Source of the DNA: Gnetum montanum
Taxonomy: Eukaryota; Streptophyta; Gnetopsida; Gnetales; Gnetaceae
Length of the DNA: 64,000 bases
Reading direction: 5' to 3'
Assembly (NCBI GenBank): GCA_015680685.1
Contig: MNCI01011487.1
Location: 144,345 to 208,344, forward strand
Both the position numbers and the translations under genes were made by a program. Each line of letters starts with the position of its first letter. Within the stretch, counting starts at the first letter, position 1. Shown here in pieces: positions 45,641-58,260 of this stretch. The notes under the pieces were generated by a model. That model was not told where the DNA came from. It was given only the letters and a program-made list of their open reading frames with translations, and searched no databases.

Positions 45641-48422
45641 AGGTCATGCAGACTAAGAGAAGTGTTCTTTTTTTTAGCAATTTTTTGACTTGTTCCATCG
45701 CATTAAGAAAGTCTTTATCATTGGTTGTAGGCTCCTCATTTTTAGTGTGTTTGACTTTCTTCATGCATCCCAAGATCTGAACTTCATGCTTCAAAGGTTT
45801 TTTGGCTTCTTTCCCATTTCCTTGTGGCTTGGGATCCTCTCAGGACTGACTAGTTGATGCAACCTAGGCACTAGGATTCATCGGAACAAATGAGATAGAA
45901 GTCAGCTATGGAGGGCCCACTTCCTTTCATGCATTAGCTTATTTGTTATCATTATTCTTAGGCTTTGATTTAAGCTTCTTGTATTGTTTACTTAGGGATT
46001 TTTTTATTGTTATTGGTTGGTTGTGAAGAAGTCGTTGTGTTGGCCACTATGAGAGGATACTTGATGATTGTAGGAGCAAGTTTGATTTTGGCTTCGATGG
46101 GAGGGTGCACCCTAATCACAAAAGGATCATTAGGAGATGCAGGTGGTAGGACCTTTACAACTAAAGGGGACCTTGAGCTAGTTGAAGCTAAAGAACTCCT
46201 ATTGTTTTGAAGAGGTATTCGTATCACGAATGGCTCCTGTGTAGGTCTAGAGTTGTTGGTCACATTGAATGCTATGACAATGTGTAGACTATTGTTGATA
46301 TTCAAGGGATCCTTGTAGACCTACATGAATTGATTTTGTGGCTTAACTAGGATTGAAGCATCAAGGACTAATTCACCCTTACCTATCATCTTCTGTAGGT
46401 CATCATCTAGTGCTATGCAAAAGTCTACGTCATGACTTGACAATTGATGCTAGTGGCAAAAATAGTCTAATTTGAACTATAGGGGGTCATCCTTGGTTGC
46501 AAGAGTGGTATTTTTGGCTATCTTGAAAAGCCTTCCATGATTTTGATGAGTATTCTCACTCATATGTTTGTATTGAATTCTCCCACTATTCAATAGTTGA
46601 TCAAGGAGTTCTAATGGCTTTAATAGTAATCTCATATATTTCAACAAGTCTTTACACTCAAAGTTGGACCTCATGGTAGTTGTTGCAAAGGTCCCAAACA
46701 CCAAAGGTTAATTGTTGTGAATGAGGGCCTTGGGTTGATTGGTCTTTGGCCCCTATGTGATTGTTTTGTTATCTTTGGCTACTATGGCCATGGTCGTGTT
46801 GTTTTGCCTACCCCTCTCTTTATCTTTCTATGTGTGATGGTTCTTAAATGCCATGTAGGTAGGGTCATGGATAGTCTCAGCCACCTCCTTTATGTTCTTC
46901 ATTTGGAAAATACTTGGCCAAGTGATCGTGGACCTAGGTAATATAGCTTTGACCTAATAAAGTCATTAACCGTCCCCTTGAAGATAGCTAGAAGATGTGT
47001 TTCAACTATAGGTTCTAGAATCTCATTAAATAAAGCATTGCATCATTGTATGAGCTTCTACATGAGCTCAAGGGCTCTCTACTTGACCTTCATTAGTTGG
47101 TCAAGAGTCATATTAGGTTTCAATTTGTACTTAAAATAGTTAACAAGCTATGAAATTAAGTCTTCTAATGAGGATATAGACCCTCTTGGTGACACACAAT
47201 ACCAGTTTAAGAATTCTTTGATTAAGGACATGGGAAAAATTTACATGATAGTATGTAGCCAAGCTTGCAATAATAGTCATTTGGAATAGAAGGTTATGAG
47301 GTGGGCATTTGGGTCACCTTCATTGTTGTATTTGATGAATTGTGGCATTGGGATGCCCAATGGAAGAGTAATTAGTAGGACAATAGGATTGATGACATCA
47401 TCTTGGTAGAATTCCATTATCTTAACTATCTTGCTTGTGGAATATTTGAGCTTCTGTAACTCTTCTATCAAGTTTTGGATCATTTGGAATGTTTGATCAA
47501 ATCCTTGGGGCATTCCCATAGACTACGATGTCTGCATGAATGGTTGCAATGTCAACTAGAAGACCTATGGCCTCATGATGGATTGTGGTATAAAGGGAAG
47601 AGGCTAAGGTATGGTGATCATGGATGTGCTAAATAGGGAGAAGGATATTTGTGCTAGAACTTAAGGCACAGAGGGGGAAAATTTTGTTTGTGTTCCTTGG
47701 GTTGTTTGTGGTCTTGATGTAAATCCCACTAATATAAAAACAGGATGAGCAGTAGTGAGAACCACCTGTGAGGACTAAATAGACCAAAGCTATGTGGTGA
47801 AAGTCATAGAAAAAAAGAGGAAGGTCATTTGAGGCATGGAATATGCTTGATGGGCCACTATAATAAGTGTTGGCCCAAACATGCTTGGGTATACAATAAA
47901 TGATAGTTGAGATGCCTGTCCCATGGAAGAGACAGGTGGGCCAAAGTGATCATGGTGGTTTGGGGGACTAATTGTTGAAATAGGTTCCCTATGAAGGTCT
48001 TTGATTTAGGCTCTACCTCAAACTCATCATGATCTTCACACTAGCTTTCCAAGCTTGATTTTACATCTTGCCTATTAATCTTAATTAATTGAGAAATTAT
48101 TTGGGCATGGGCACCATTCAAAGGTATTTTATCATAGGAAGAGGGTATGCACTCCTTCCCATTTTGATGGATTACCTTGTACTCATGCTTGGCTTTCGCC
48201 TCTACATGAGGAAGGAGTAATCTAACTTGCATTTTTGCACATATATAGTTGTAGTGCTCCTCATTGAGCATAGCAAATTTTGGGCTTTGTCCTTATAGCC
48301 TAAGCAATTATCTATGTTTAGCTATAGTGGGGTCTCTAGGATCATAGATCCTTACTCCATCCTAGCTGGATGTTGTATTGGTCATGTCAATGGACAAAAT
48401 GGTTGACTTATTGAAAGACATT
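45640..48422 (-). pseudogene. gag of element D
   Basis: A candidate start is at 48422 (MSFNKSTILSIDM). Readable pieces include YDPRDPTIAKHR (about 48345), NEEHYNYICAKMQVRLLLP (48265), then IPMPQFIKYNNEGDPNAHLI (about 47350-47290), the usual entry of a plant Ty3/gypsy Gag core, and a Pro/Ser-rich segment (46305-45988). Stops and shifts separate the pieces. It differs clearly from the gag of elements 1 and 2, so D is another lineage. Confidence 0.6.
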
Positions 48423-50340
48423 ATCCAAAAAGTTGATTTTCAGCTTTTGCTATTTTTAGTAAAACTTTTAGTAAGTTGGAATTACCAAACGGTGTAGTTG
48501 GCTATAAATGAAAATAACTATTGGCATTGTTCTTGTAGTGTAAATGGTGTATACTACATTGGGAAAGATAGGTGTTGAGATTTTAAAGTTCATCACACCA
48601 ACTACACTAGTTTTCCAAGTGATGTTTATGTTGAAAGGTGTGCAATGAACAATTATGGTTTTTAGCCAATTACGTTGAGGTAGGTGGTGAAAAGTGGGTT
48701 TTCACTTGGAAAAATCAAACTAGAAAATTTTCTTCCAAAGGATGTATGGTGGTTTTAAGAATTGAAATGTGATAATGTTTAGTGTTCCAAGGACTACGCT
48801 AGAGTCCTGGAGATGTCTACACTAGCTTTTTGGCTACAAAATTTTATAGTAGGTGTGATTGGGTTTTGAATGGTCTACACCATATTTCAAGTGTCCAGTG
48901 CAGTTTTCAGAAGGTGAAAATTAAAGGTGTTATTTTTGACTATGCTAGATTCTATTAAATCCAACAACTACTGTGAAAATGCATTGAAAAACCAAATTCC
49001 CCACCACAACTATGATGGGTATTGTGGATAGGAAGTGGGATGCCAATGTTAGTTTTTACTCATAAAAATTGCAGGTTTCAAAGGTTATAATGGCAAAAAT
49101 AGATTTTGAAGGTGTTGAGAATAGGTTTTGGCTAAGAATTCAAGCGCAGGCTCTTCTTTTAGCACCTAAATATGTAGCCCCTAGAAAATTCAATTATTGG
49201 AAAACTAGGAATCCCAGGCTACAACAATTTAACCTTAAACCCAAAGTGCCTTCAAAAATAGGATCCAAGATGCCCTAGATGGTCTTGTCAATCACCCAGG
49301 GACTTACAAAGTGTAAAACAAAAATAGAATTTTAGATTCGAACAAAAAAAATTAACAATGAAATTAAACTTGAAAACAAGTCTGCACTACAACTGAATTG
49401 AAAACTTTATTGAATAAAAGTGAAAAGTGACAAGTGTATAAATGGGTGCTCAAAGCAAAAGAAGCTAGTATGAATGAAGCTTCAAGCCTATTGGAGATGG
49501 CAAGATGTGTTTTTCAGTTGATCTCCATGGTCCAAGTTCTTCCCAATTCCAATCTCTTACAACTACTTGCTAGTTTTTTGTTTGAGTCTACAACTTTTGG
49601 TCACAGGTGTTGTTGACAGTGGTACAAGATTTTGTTCCAGTGGTATCAAACCAAGGGTCTCTAATGCTCACTATAGATACCAAATGGAATTCAAGCTCTC
49701 AAGGTTGCAAAACAACTATTAATCGCTCGACTACAAAAATGTTCAAAATCATTGAAATTTGAAACCCGTCAAAACATTGTTGGAACTACTAAAGAAATGT
49801 TGGAGACCAATTACTTTTGGAATCAAAAGTTGAAAGTCTAAACATGATGTTCAAGCTTGGGTTTTATAGGCTTTAGGTTGTCGATTCAATGCTAAAAATT
49901 ACTATCATGATTGCTGAAAGATTGATTATAGGTGTAACAGCTATAATTTCAAACGTAGTTAACCATTTCCGGTAAGTTTTGGTGCATCTAGGCTACCAAA
50001 ACCCATCCACATACTTAAAATAGTAAACAGACTTTTGTAACTATGCTAGCCTTCATCTTGACTATAGTGGCCTTAGAGACTATAATGACATTTGTTAAAA
50101 ACTACTAAAAACCATGATGACTATGTTGGCCAAATTGCATCTACTAGAAGTTCATGATGACTACACTAGCCATGTTGCCACCACTAGGAGATGTTGTGAC
50201 TATGTTGGCCATTGCTAGAAAAATGGAAAATCCAACAACACAAATGTTGGTCTTGCAACTACACTGGGTTTTGTGCTGACTATGTTAGGTGTTGTTACTA
50301 GAAAATGAAAACCCAACACCATCTATATTGGGGGTAGATA
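48423..50340 (-). other. 5' leader and possible 5' LTR of element D
   Basis: No protein was found. The minus strand has a TATA-like cctataaaaccc near 49878-49866 and caataaagttttcaattc near 49410-49395, spaced as promoter and polyadenylation signal of an LTR. Palindromic phrases (gactatgttggccaa near 50118, 50200) lie upstream. LTR borders and primer site were not found. Confidence 0.4.
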
Positions 50341-53300
50341 GTTTCAACGTAGTTGAAGCTATACCTCTACAAAAACCCATGAAAATGCCAAATTTGGCAA
50401 TCCCCAAGGTAATTTTAGCCTTACCAAGCTTATATATAGACATAATAGCACTTTTTCCACTTGGGAAGTGAGGCAGTAACAACTTATGAGGCATATTTCA
50501 ACCTCAACAAGTTAAAGTATGCAAGATTGTAGCTCCTGGGCTACTAATGTCAAATTTACAATGAAATTTTACCTCAAGTGAATGGTGAAGGTTACAACTT
50601 GTAACATGTATTTTCTAAGTGGTGTTTCAACTATTAACAAAGGAATTGACTAACCTAAGTATGTAGCATAATAGACAACTTATACTTAGTAAACATTTTC
50701 CATAATTAGTCTATTTCTACCTCTTCACTTAAGAAACTTAACAAATAACTAAATGAAATTGTGTCTCTTTTCTCCCTTTCATTTTTCAAATATGCCAATT
50801 AATTATTTATATTTACTATTAATTCATAAATAAACTCAACATCTTACATATATTACCAAATAGTTATCATAAAAATTCTAGAAATGTCATCTTTACTTTC
50901 CATAAGTAATTGAAACTCTTTGAAATTTCATATGGTTTCCTAACATGCCTTACATAGTATTTATTGATTGAGATCCTTACTATAGGGAGAGCATTATAGA
51001 TACTAACCTTAAAATATTTAGATCTTGCTTGTGAGTCATTATATTTGAGAGTACATAAAATCCATGGCATCTTTGCTATTGGTCTACTTTCCTAGTTAGT
51101 ATCGAGCCTAATTAAACAATAAAATTAATCTAGTTGACCTAGGTTTAGAATATAACCAAGATTATTTAGGGAGAATCTTAATAAAGTATAAGGATAGAAG
51201 AAATTAGGGTACAACCAAAAATAGGGAATAAGTTCCTTGGAAGAAATGCATCTTGGATCCTTAAAAAATAGAAAAGGTAGAAACTTTGAGATTGTAAGTC
51301 ATCCTTGTAATGAACAAAGAAAACCTTTTGAGGGAAATTATAATCTAAAGAACCCTAGATGTAAGCCTTCCTAATTGAGTTATATGTGAATATTCAACCA
51401 ATACTACATACCTCGATAAGCAAAATAATGTGTGTACAAGTAAGGGAATTAATAATGCATTAATAAAATTTGATTAACAAATTCTAGTTAGGTAATAATT
51501 TCAAAATAAAAGATATCAATACTTATTATGGATTGCGATGACCTTCGATAATGAAATAACCACAACCGCAAAATACACAAAAGTGAGATTAATCAATATG
51601 TAGGATTCATGATAAACCCTAAGGTTTTAGTACATCAATAGACATTAATATTTGGATGTCTTGTGATACATTAGGAAACCTAGCTACACATTGTAAATGT
51701 TGATATCTAAGGATACCAATCATTCAATATCTATCAATAAGGTAATAGAGATGCATATAAGAAAATAGACAATGATATTAATGTTAATCGATAGAATTGG
51801 TAAGTTGTGATAAAGCAAACTTTTTCATGAGACCCTTACATTTTATTAGCATGGGAGCAACACACTTTGATATAAAAATATACAATAATATCAAAGTTCA
51901 TTTTTTGGATCGAATAGCCATAATAGTAGAAAATTTTCTCAAAACCCTCACATTTTCACAGCACAAAAATGATAAAGTTCAATAAAAATTATACAATGAT
52001 ACTAATCTCAATCAAAAAAGTGATAATTATTGTTATGATGAAATTAAAATAAATAGATAATTGCAACTACTGAAATAAGTATCAACTCTTTTATTTCAAA
52101 CTATATCGATAATACATTTTGTCGTGATAGTGTAAAATTTGAAAAAAAAAATAAGTGTAATGACAATTGAATTTTATAAGATAAGGTTTCAAATTAGATA
52201 GTAGAATACAACCCATAATCCTACCATGTTTTTTTCATTGGCATTGGATAGAGCATAGAATCTTAATGCCTAAGTAATCCACATCAACATAATTCTACTA
52301 CATACATAGGTCTAATACTAGGCCTTCCTATCGTGTCATCCACTACAGGTTAAAGGAATAGAACATTGTAAGAGTAGGACCGCGTAAGGGTAGGATCAGG
52401 GCATAGTTCATTCACATACTAGGTAATTAATTAATAGTTGGATAAGCATACTTTGCCATTTATGGACATAAGATAATCCTTACTCTCCCTATGACATCTT
52501 TTTCATGCTTTCTAGGATGCAAAAATGATTCAATTATTAACCACTATGTAGCAAGGCAATGTAAGCATGGGTTTCTCAAAGGAAATTGTAGATAACATTT
52601 GCCTTCTTAACCTCCTTATTTATTTGTAGATGCCTTAGAGGCCAACTACACCAAATGGTTTGATCATAAATATGCTAGCATCTGATAGTAGATTAAGGCA
52701 CTGGATTATGGAGTGTTCATCAAACCCCTAATCAATTGGTACTACTAGGAGAAAGTCCTAGAGTTCTATAGGAATCTAAAGCTACACCTAACAAAGATTT
52801 ATCCTAAAGAGCAGTATAGTTTTGTAAATGAAAAAAACAAAGATAAAGCTTATAATGACATGGTTGTAGGAATGCTTCATGTTGCCTACCAATGGAGATG
52901 ACATCTACAAGCTAAAGATGAGCACTGAGAAGAAGTATAACCTATTTTATCAATTTATCATATCAAATTGTTACTTTTTTATCAAAGATGGGGAAAATGA
53001 TTTGACATTTGTTACTTTTTTCATGCATTAAAGAAAGTTAAATATTAAATGGAGCAATAACATACCATTGATATGAATGATAGAAGGTAGCTAATAAGTT
53101 CTAACTATGAATGTTAGTTGGAATCTTCTAAAGATGCTACTATGCATTTGATAGCTATTATTGTACATTTAAAATGCATTGTTTAGGTGGAGACTAAAAT
53201 TATAGACTATTTATTTGGATTGTATTGTATTTTAGTTGTGCTTTCAAATTTGGACACTATTTTATGTCATTCATCCTTAAAGATAAGCTAAGAGTTAATC

Positions 53301-54850
53301 ATAGATCTAAGGTTTCTTTCAATCTCATTATAACGATTATGCCTTGTAGTTTTGGAAATATAGCTAGAGGATTGTATTGACAAAGTTAGCTGCATTGGAT
53401 ATTAAATTATTAATTTTTGTGACCTATTTGATAGATATTGGACTTAATGGATTTGGCAAAATTATTTAAGTATTCCATGTGAATCTAGTTGTGATATGTT
53501 TCTTCTTTGTTGACTAGACACTGGCCAAAGGCTGGAAGGGCTCTATGATAAATCTCCTAATTATCTTTAACTTTTAATTAAACTAGCTTAAATTTTTATT
53601 TTTTTTACTATATGGACTTATCGAAGTACACTGATTTCTAGGATGATATGCAGTAAGTACTAATAATCTTTTCATAGCTATATTTTTACTAGAGATAGCA
53701 ACCACGAAAAGAATTGATAAGATATTGATTGTCATATAAATTTCAACAAACGTTTATGTTTAATAAGCAAAGACTAAGGATATCAATATCTACCATGAGG
53801 ATCAACAAAAATCAATCTCAATTCTATCAATATTTATAGCATGTATGATAAAGATTGATATCGTTAGAGTCACAGTAATCCTAAGCCTTCAACAAGATAA
53901 GCCATCAATCTTGATTACAATATTTGCATTAATTGATAAGTGTACTCTCCTAAGTATATTGACTTTTATTGAGTTGTCGCTAAATTCAATATTCTTGAGG
54001 GGTAGTGCTAGACTATAGATATCGATTCATACTACATCCATAGTGTGCAGCGACAGAATAGGAAGCAAAAACATATCAAAACTAATTTGAAGTTTGATAA
54101 TTCACAATTTCTCTAGCATGGATATTAATGGACACCACAAATGCAGGAATCTTTGATACCCCAATAAGCCCAAACAAAGAAAGATTCATCTATGAGAAGA
54201 TCAAATTCCTTATTATAGCATTAATATCAATTGGCACCAATTCCCACTATGTCTATTGATATGATTGTATAATTATCTTTTTTAAATTAATTATTCTATA
54301 TTTTTCATCCCTTCAACTATAAAAGGAACCTTTCGTCTTAGAGAAAGGGTAATGATTCATACCCCTTGAAAACCTCAAGTTATTTGGAAGAAATTTTCTA
54401 TTGTCCTAAGAAGTGTTAAAGAGATAATTGAACCTTGTGGTAAACTATTAATCATTAAAGTCCACCAATGAGCTATTGAGGTTACTACACTATGAAGATA
54501 GCAAGGTAGGATCACAAATTAAATGATATGTCCCTTGTGCTATCTGAAATACATATTTTATACTTAATGACTTTAAATTAATTTAATCATTAAATTCCAT
54601 TCTTGAACTTAAGTTAGAAGTTATGGGTTGTGATTTAACTTATAAGTGACAATCATAACTATGGGATTAAATTGGAATTGAATTTAATCATTTCTCGTAT
54701 CTTGATGTTTCCTTGGCCTTCAATTGTTCCTCCACAGATATGACTTGTAGGTTGATCATAGATGAGGTGACATTGCTACAAAAAATGCTAATCTAGCACA
54801 AACATTTGGCTAGCTTGTTGGTCATCTTACTTTAGATTAGCTAGTCATTT
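50341..54850. other. AT-rich decayed region
   Basis: Mostly nothing recognisable. At 52630-52960 a plus-strand reading looks coding-like (NYTKWFDHKYASI, WYYQEKVLEFYRNLKLHLTK) after an acceptor-like ttatttgtag, but it has no identified family. A TATA-like tataaaagg at 54319-54327 heads a G/A-rich segment that could be an old LTR leader. Confidence 0.35.
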
Positions 54851-54879
54851 ACCCTTAGATCTTCTACACTCATTTGATA

Positions 54880-55315
54880 TATATCTCTTAAGAGAATGTG
54901 TAGTAAAATCATTAGCATATTGGTTAACTAAACAAGCACAGGATATTAACATAGATGTGGTCTAATGTAGAAGGTAAAAAATAATTTTGTTTACATTAAA
55001 TTAGATATAATAAACTAGATGTAAAAGCTTATTATCTCTTAGCTACTATTCCAATCAAGTATTAAAATTCTATTAATAAGCTTAGTTTAAGTTCTTATCA
55101 TCATAGATTTGAAAGCAAAAGAGCATTCAACTCCCTCAAGAAGAGCACATTTTTAGGTTGTGCAAGTTAAGAGCATTGTATGATTTGTTTTTCCTATCCT
55201 ATTGGTTCTTAATCAATTTTTAGAGTATATCTTTATTTTTCATAAAATGTTATATCTACCTAATAGATCCTATGGTTCTTCAAACATAATAAAGCTTCAA
55301 TTTCAATTTCATGTC
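54880..55315 (+). mobile_element. LINE 3' end, second copy
   Basis: Aligns by eye with 7500-7940: shared blocks include ccaatcaagtatt, actccctcaag, agcacattt.taggttgtg and cataataaagcttca. Only the 3' part is present. The two copies have diverged considerably. Confidence 0.7.
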
Positions 55316-55329
55316 TTTCCTTGAATACT

Positions 55330-55809
55330 ATTACAAAGTGAACACATTCTACCTCCATGTCTTCCCATCATCTTACCATCCTTATTATTTCTCACAAATG
55401 ATTAGCTACATCCTTAAGTTAATAAGTACCTAATTGTGTTTTTTGCACCATATCACAATCCAAGACTTGAAAGACTTCTTCTATCTCTCAAACACTCTAG
55501 ATTTGCTATAGGGTCCTCCATTACATCAAAAGCTAATGACATCAAATGCTTACATTGTTCCATTAGTACTTGCCTAAAGGATTCTTGACCACCATTAGTT
55601 AAATTATCATTATTTTATTTACCATTCACTATATTTAACTAGTTTTGACTCTTTAAATAAATGATAATTTCCCACATCAAATCATTTTATGAGAATTTTT
55701 CATTAGGTTGTTTGGGGTTTATCATATTCGAGGTCTCAATTACTCTTCTTGGAAATATCCATACACCACAAATTTAAGAATACTTACAAAACATTCAGCT
55801 CTAATACCA
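55330..55809 (-). mobile_element. Retroelement 5' internal fragment with tRNA-Met type primer site
   Basis: The minus strand reads TGGTATTAGAGC at 55809-55798, one change from the plant initiator tRNA-Met primer site TGGTATCAGAGC. A degraded gag-like reading follows (SFRQVLMEQCKHLMSLAFD near 55580-55540). An LTR end (gatattaca) precedes it. Confidence 0.5.
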
Positions 55810-55811
55810 AA

Positions 55812-56228
55812 TGTAATATCCCACTCATCTAGGCTTAGGCCAAAATAATATTATACAAGAATATCAAGTACAACTTAATAAAAATCAAACAATGCTAATA
55901 AAATTTTCAAGAAAAGTAGTAGGCACCAACAAACCAAAAGTAAAGAAGCATAAAAATTAACAATTAAATTAAAATATAAATTACAAGCCAATAGCCCCTT
56001 ATGTATGAAACCTAACCTATCCACTATTAAGTTTAATAACATGGTGGTCACAAGGTCTAAGAAAATTAGAAACTAATTATGTTCACTTACAAATCACAGA
56101 AACATAAAGACTATGGATATTAGTTATTTACAATGTTGCTAAGTATTTAGGTAAAACTAAGAGAATAATAGATCATCTTAGAATTTCCATATCATGGTTA
56201 TACATATTATTCCTTATGAATGAAGAAC
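55812..56228 (-). mobile_element. Partial LTR adjoining the tRNA-Met type primer site
   Basis: The plus strand starts TGTAATATCCCACTCATC at 55812, a plausible LTR end. The other end was not found because element 3 begins at 56234. Confidence 0.4.
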
Positions 56229-56233
56229 TAAGA

Positions 56234-57326
56234 TGATGAGTGATGAGGTACCCCTACACTCAACCATATGAATACAAGTGTTTCACGCATGATCCGATCA
56301 AACTCCACAAACAAGCTAGTTGTGGTATCTCAATAGTTACTCACTGATCGTAGTTCACTGTCTTCCCACCTGGACTAGTATTTGCTTTGTCACATATGGT
56401 TTAGTCCAAAGTGAGGTGTATGATGTAGTTTCTAACCTAGTGCTACTCCTGGAGGCAATGGAAAATAACTTTGATTAAGCTAGGAGGAAAAGGGAGAGAG
56501 AATCTAAGCTAGCCTAAGTGCGATGAGCATCCATTCCTTAATAATCCATACACATCTTGGACCTCATGCATGACTACCACTAGGATTACCAAGCACATGG
56601 CCTAGGTACACTACAAGGATACCAAGTAGTCACACTTGAATGCTCGTGATTAAGTCGTACTTATTCCGCATTTAAGGAGTTTAGGGTGAAGAGATATTAA
56701 CTACGAAAGCAATAAATAATAATAACAATTAAATTAAGCGAATGCTGCAATGATGAAGTAATCTAGATCTTTATTTCTGGTCATGTGCATGTCCAAGTAT
56801 GTCACACTCGAATAAAGATTTCAGACAATTACAATCATCACACTAGGATACCAAGTAGTCACACTTGAATGCTCATGATTAAGTCGTACTCATTCTGCAT
56901 TTAAGAAGTTTAGGGTGAAGAGATATTAACTACGAAAGTAATAAATAACAATAACAATTAAAATTAAGTGAATGCTACAATGATAAAGTAATCTCGATCT
57001 TTATTGTCGATCATGTACATGTCCAAGTACGTCACACTCAAATAAAGGTTTCATACAATTACAATCATCACACTGCGGGCATACACTAGGAGAAAGGGTT
57101 GAGAGAAAGAAATGAAAGAAAGACTCTACTCTAATACTAAACTAACTTATTGAAAAATTAAAAAACTAACTCCTCTAGTGCACCTACATGTGTATTTATA
57201 GGCTCACACAAGAGTCACGATATCATGTATCTAATATCATTATTTGGGTTGTGATATCATGTACCCAATATCGTGGATCCGATATCGGGGGTCCAATATC
57301 GCAACCTGATGAATCATGATTCATCA
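56234..57326 (-). mobile_element. 3' LTR of element 3
   Basis: It runs from TGATGAG (56234) to ATTCATCA (57326). The inner sequence is very close to the element 2 LTR (cctggactagtatttgctttgtca near 56375). GATATC boxes occur at 57219, 57253 and 57281 with aatatc variants, upstream of a minus-strand TATA (plus tatttata, 57193-57200). A 229-bp direct duplication spans 56617-57073. A polypurine tract lies beside it at 57327-57345. Confidence 0.85.
56617..57073 (-). repeat. 229-bp tandem duplication inside the element 3 LTR
   Basis: Copies start ggataccaagtagtcacact at 56617 and 56846. Each contains an aataaag-type signal (minus strand) and the gtccaagta.gtcacactc block, so the presumed R region is doubled. 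Confidence 0.85.
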
Positions 57327-58258
57327 TACCCCCATAACTGAATGAAAACTCGATCTTGAGTTAAAATGAGAACAAGCTCCATTGATTACACAGTGGATAG
57401 GGATGGGATTATTGACTAATGGGGAATTTATTCATGCCACAGTGGAGAACTTAATAGAACTTAACAAAATTGGGACACAACACAAAAAATGCAAAATCAC
57501 AAAATTACAAAATTTTTCAAAACTCATGTGGTTCTAAGTGGTAGCGGCTCCTCCATGGGCTGCTTCCCCTTGTCTTGTGCTCTAGGTTTTGGAATTTGAT
57601 GATGTTGAAGTAGTTTCTGGAGCTTTTCCTCTTCTATTTGGGGATCCTTTGCCATCCATGCTGATGCTCCAATGTTTGATGGAGTCAACACCTCCTATGG
57701 GCATGGTATTTGTGGAAACATCTTATTTGCTTTGACGTACTAGGCTGCAAACAACTGTCGTTCCTCCTCGTAGGCTCTGGCTTTGTCCTTGTACTCCTAA
57801 AAATTTGTAAGATGTTAAGCCAAGTCCACTACTACGATATATTTTTATCCTTGGTAGTTTACTTTAACACCTCTAGTTCAGAATTTGCAACATCTAGCTT
57901 CTATAATGTTTTCTTGTGCTCTACAAATTCTGCTTCATATTTGGCATAGATGGTAGCTACCTACCCCTCAAGCTCAGTCCTCAAGTGCCCTGCTATCAAC
58001 ATGGCTAGATTGGCAAACTACAGGTTTGCCAATTCCATGTACTCTGCAAGATCTTGAATCTGCAGGTCTCGACTTTTAAGTTCTGCCTGGTGGGAAAATG
58101 CATATGTGTCCAATATGGCCCGCTAATCAGTGTGTTGAGCATTGAAAGTGTTGATGTGGGCCTTGCCATATGGATCTCCTTCTCTATAACTTGCTTGTAC
58201 ATTCCCACCTAGTCTCGGAAATGCTCCTTTAATTCTCTTTTAGCTTGTTGTTGGTATT
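57327..58258 (-). pseudogene. C-terminal part of the accessory gene, element 3
   Basis: The minus strand reads DLAEYMELANL, FANLAMLIAGHL and YAKYEAEF, matching EYMELANLRYANLAMLIAG and YEGEF of the element 2 accessory protein. Homology continues to about 58220 (vgmykqvi-type coiled coil), where a plus-strand LTR begins. Several stops are present. This is the second copy of the sense accessory gene in the window. Confidence 0.7.
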
Positions 58259-58260
58259 TT

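Larger units (their letters stand above)
36540..50340 (-). mobile_element. Element D: retrotransposon with gag-protease and antisense accessory gene, no RT or integrase
   Basis: Gag (from 48422) and protease (to about 44740) run on the minus strand. A multi-exon accessory gene (38443 to about 43830) runs on the plus strand towards them. Between the two is a 39-bp tandem repeat. No RT, RNase H or integrase was found anywhere inside. The outer limits are taken from where the palindromic-phrase sequence begins and ends, so they are rough. Element G at 61860-64000 has the same arrangement. Confidence 0.55.

Noticed and set aside
49622-49640. TGGTATCAAACC as a tRNA-Met primer site of a plus-strand element
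   Set aside because: Only the first eight bases match, no LTR end precedes it, and promoter signals nearby point to the other strand.
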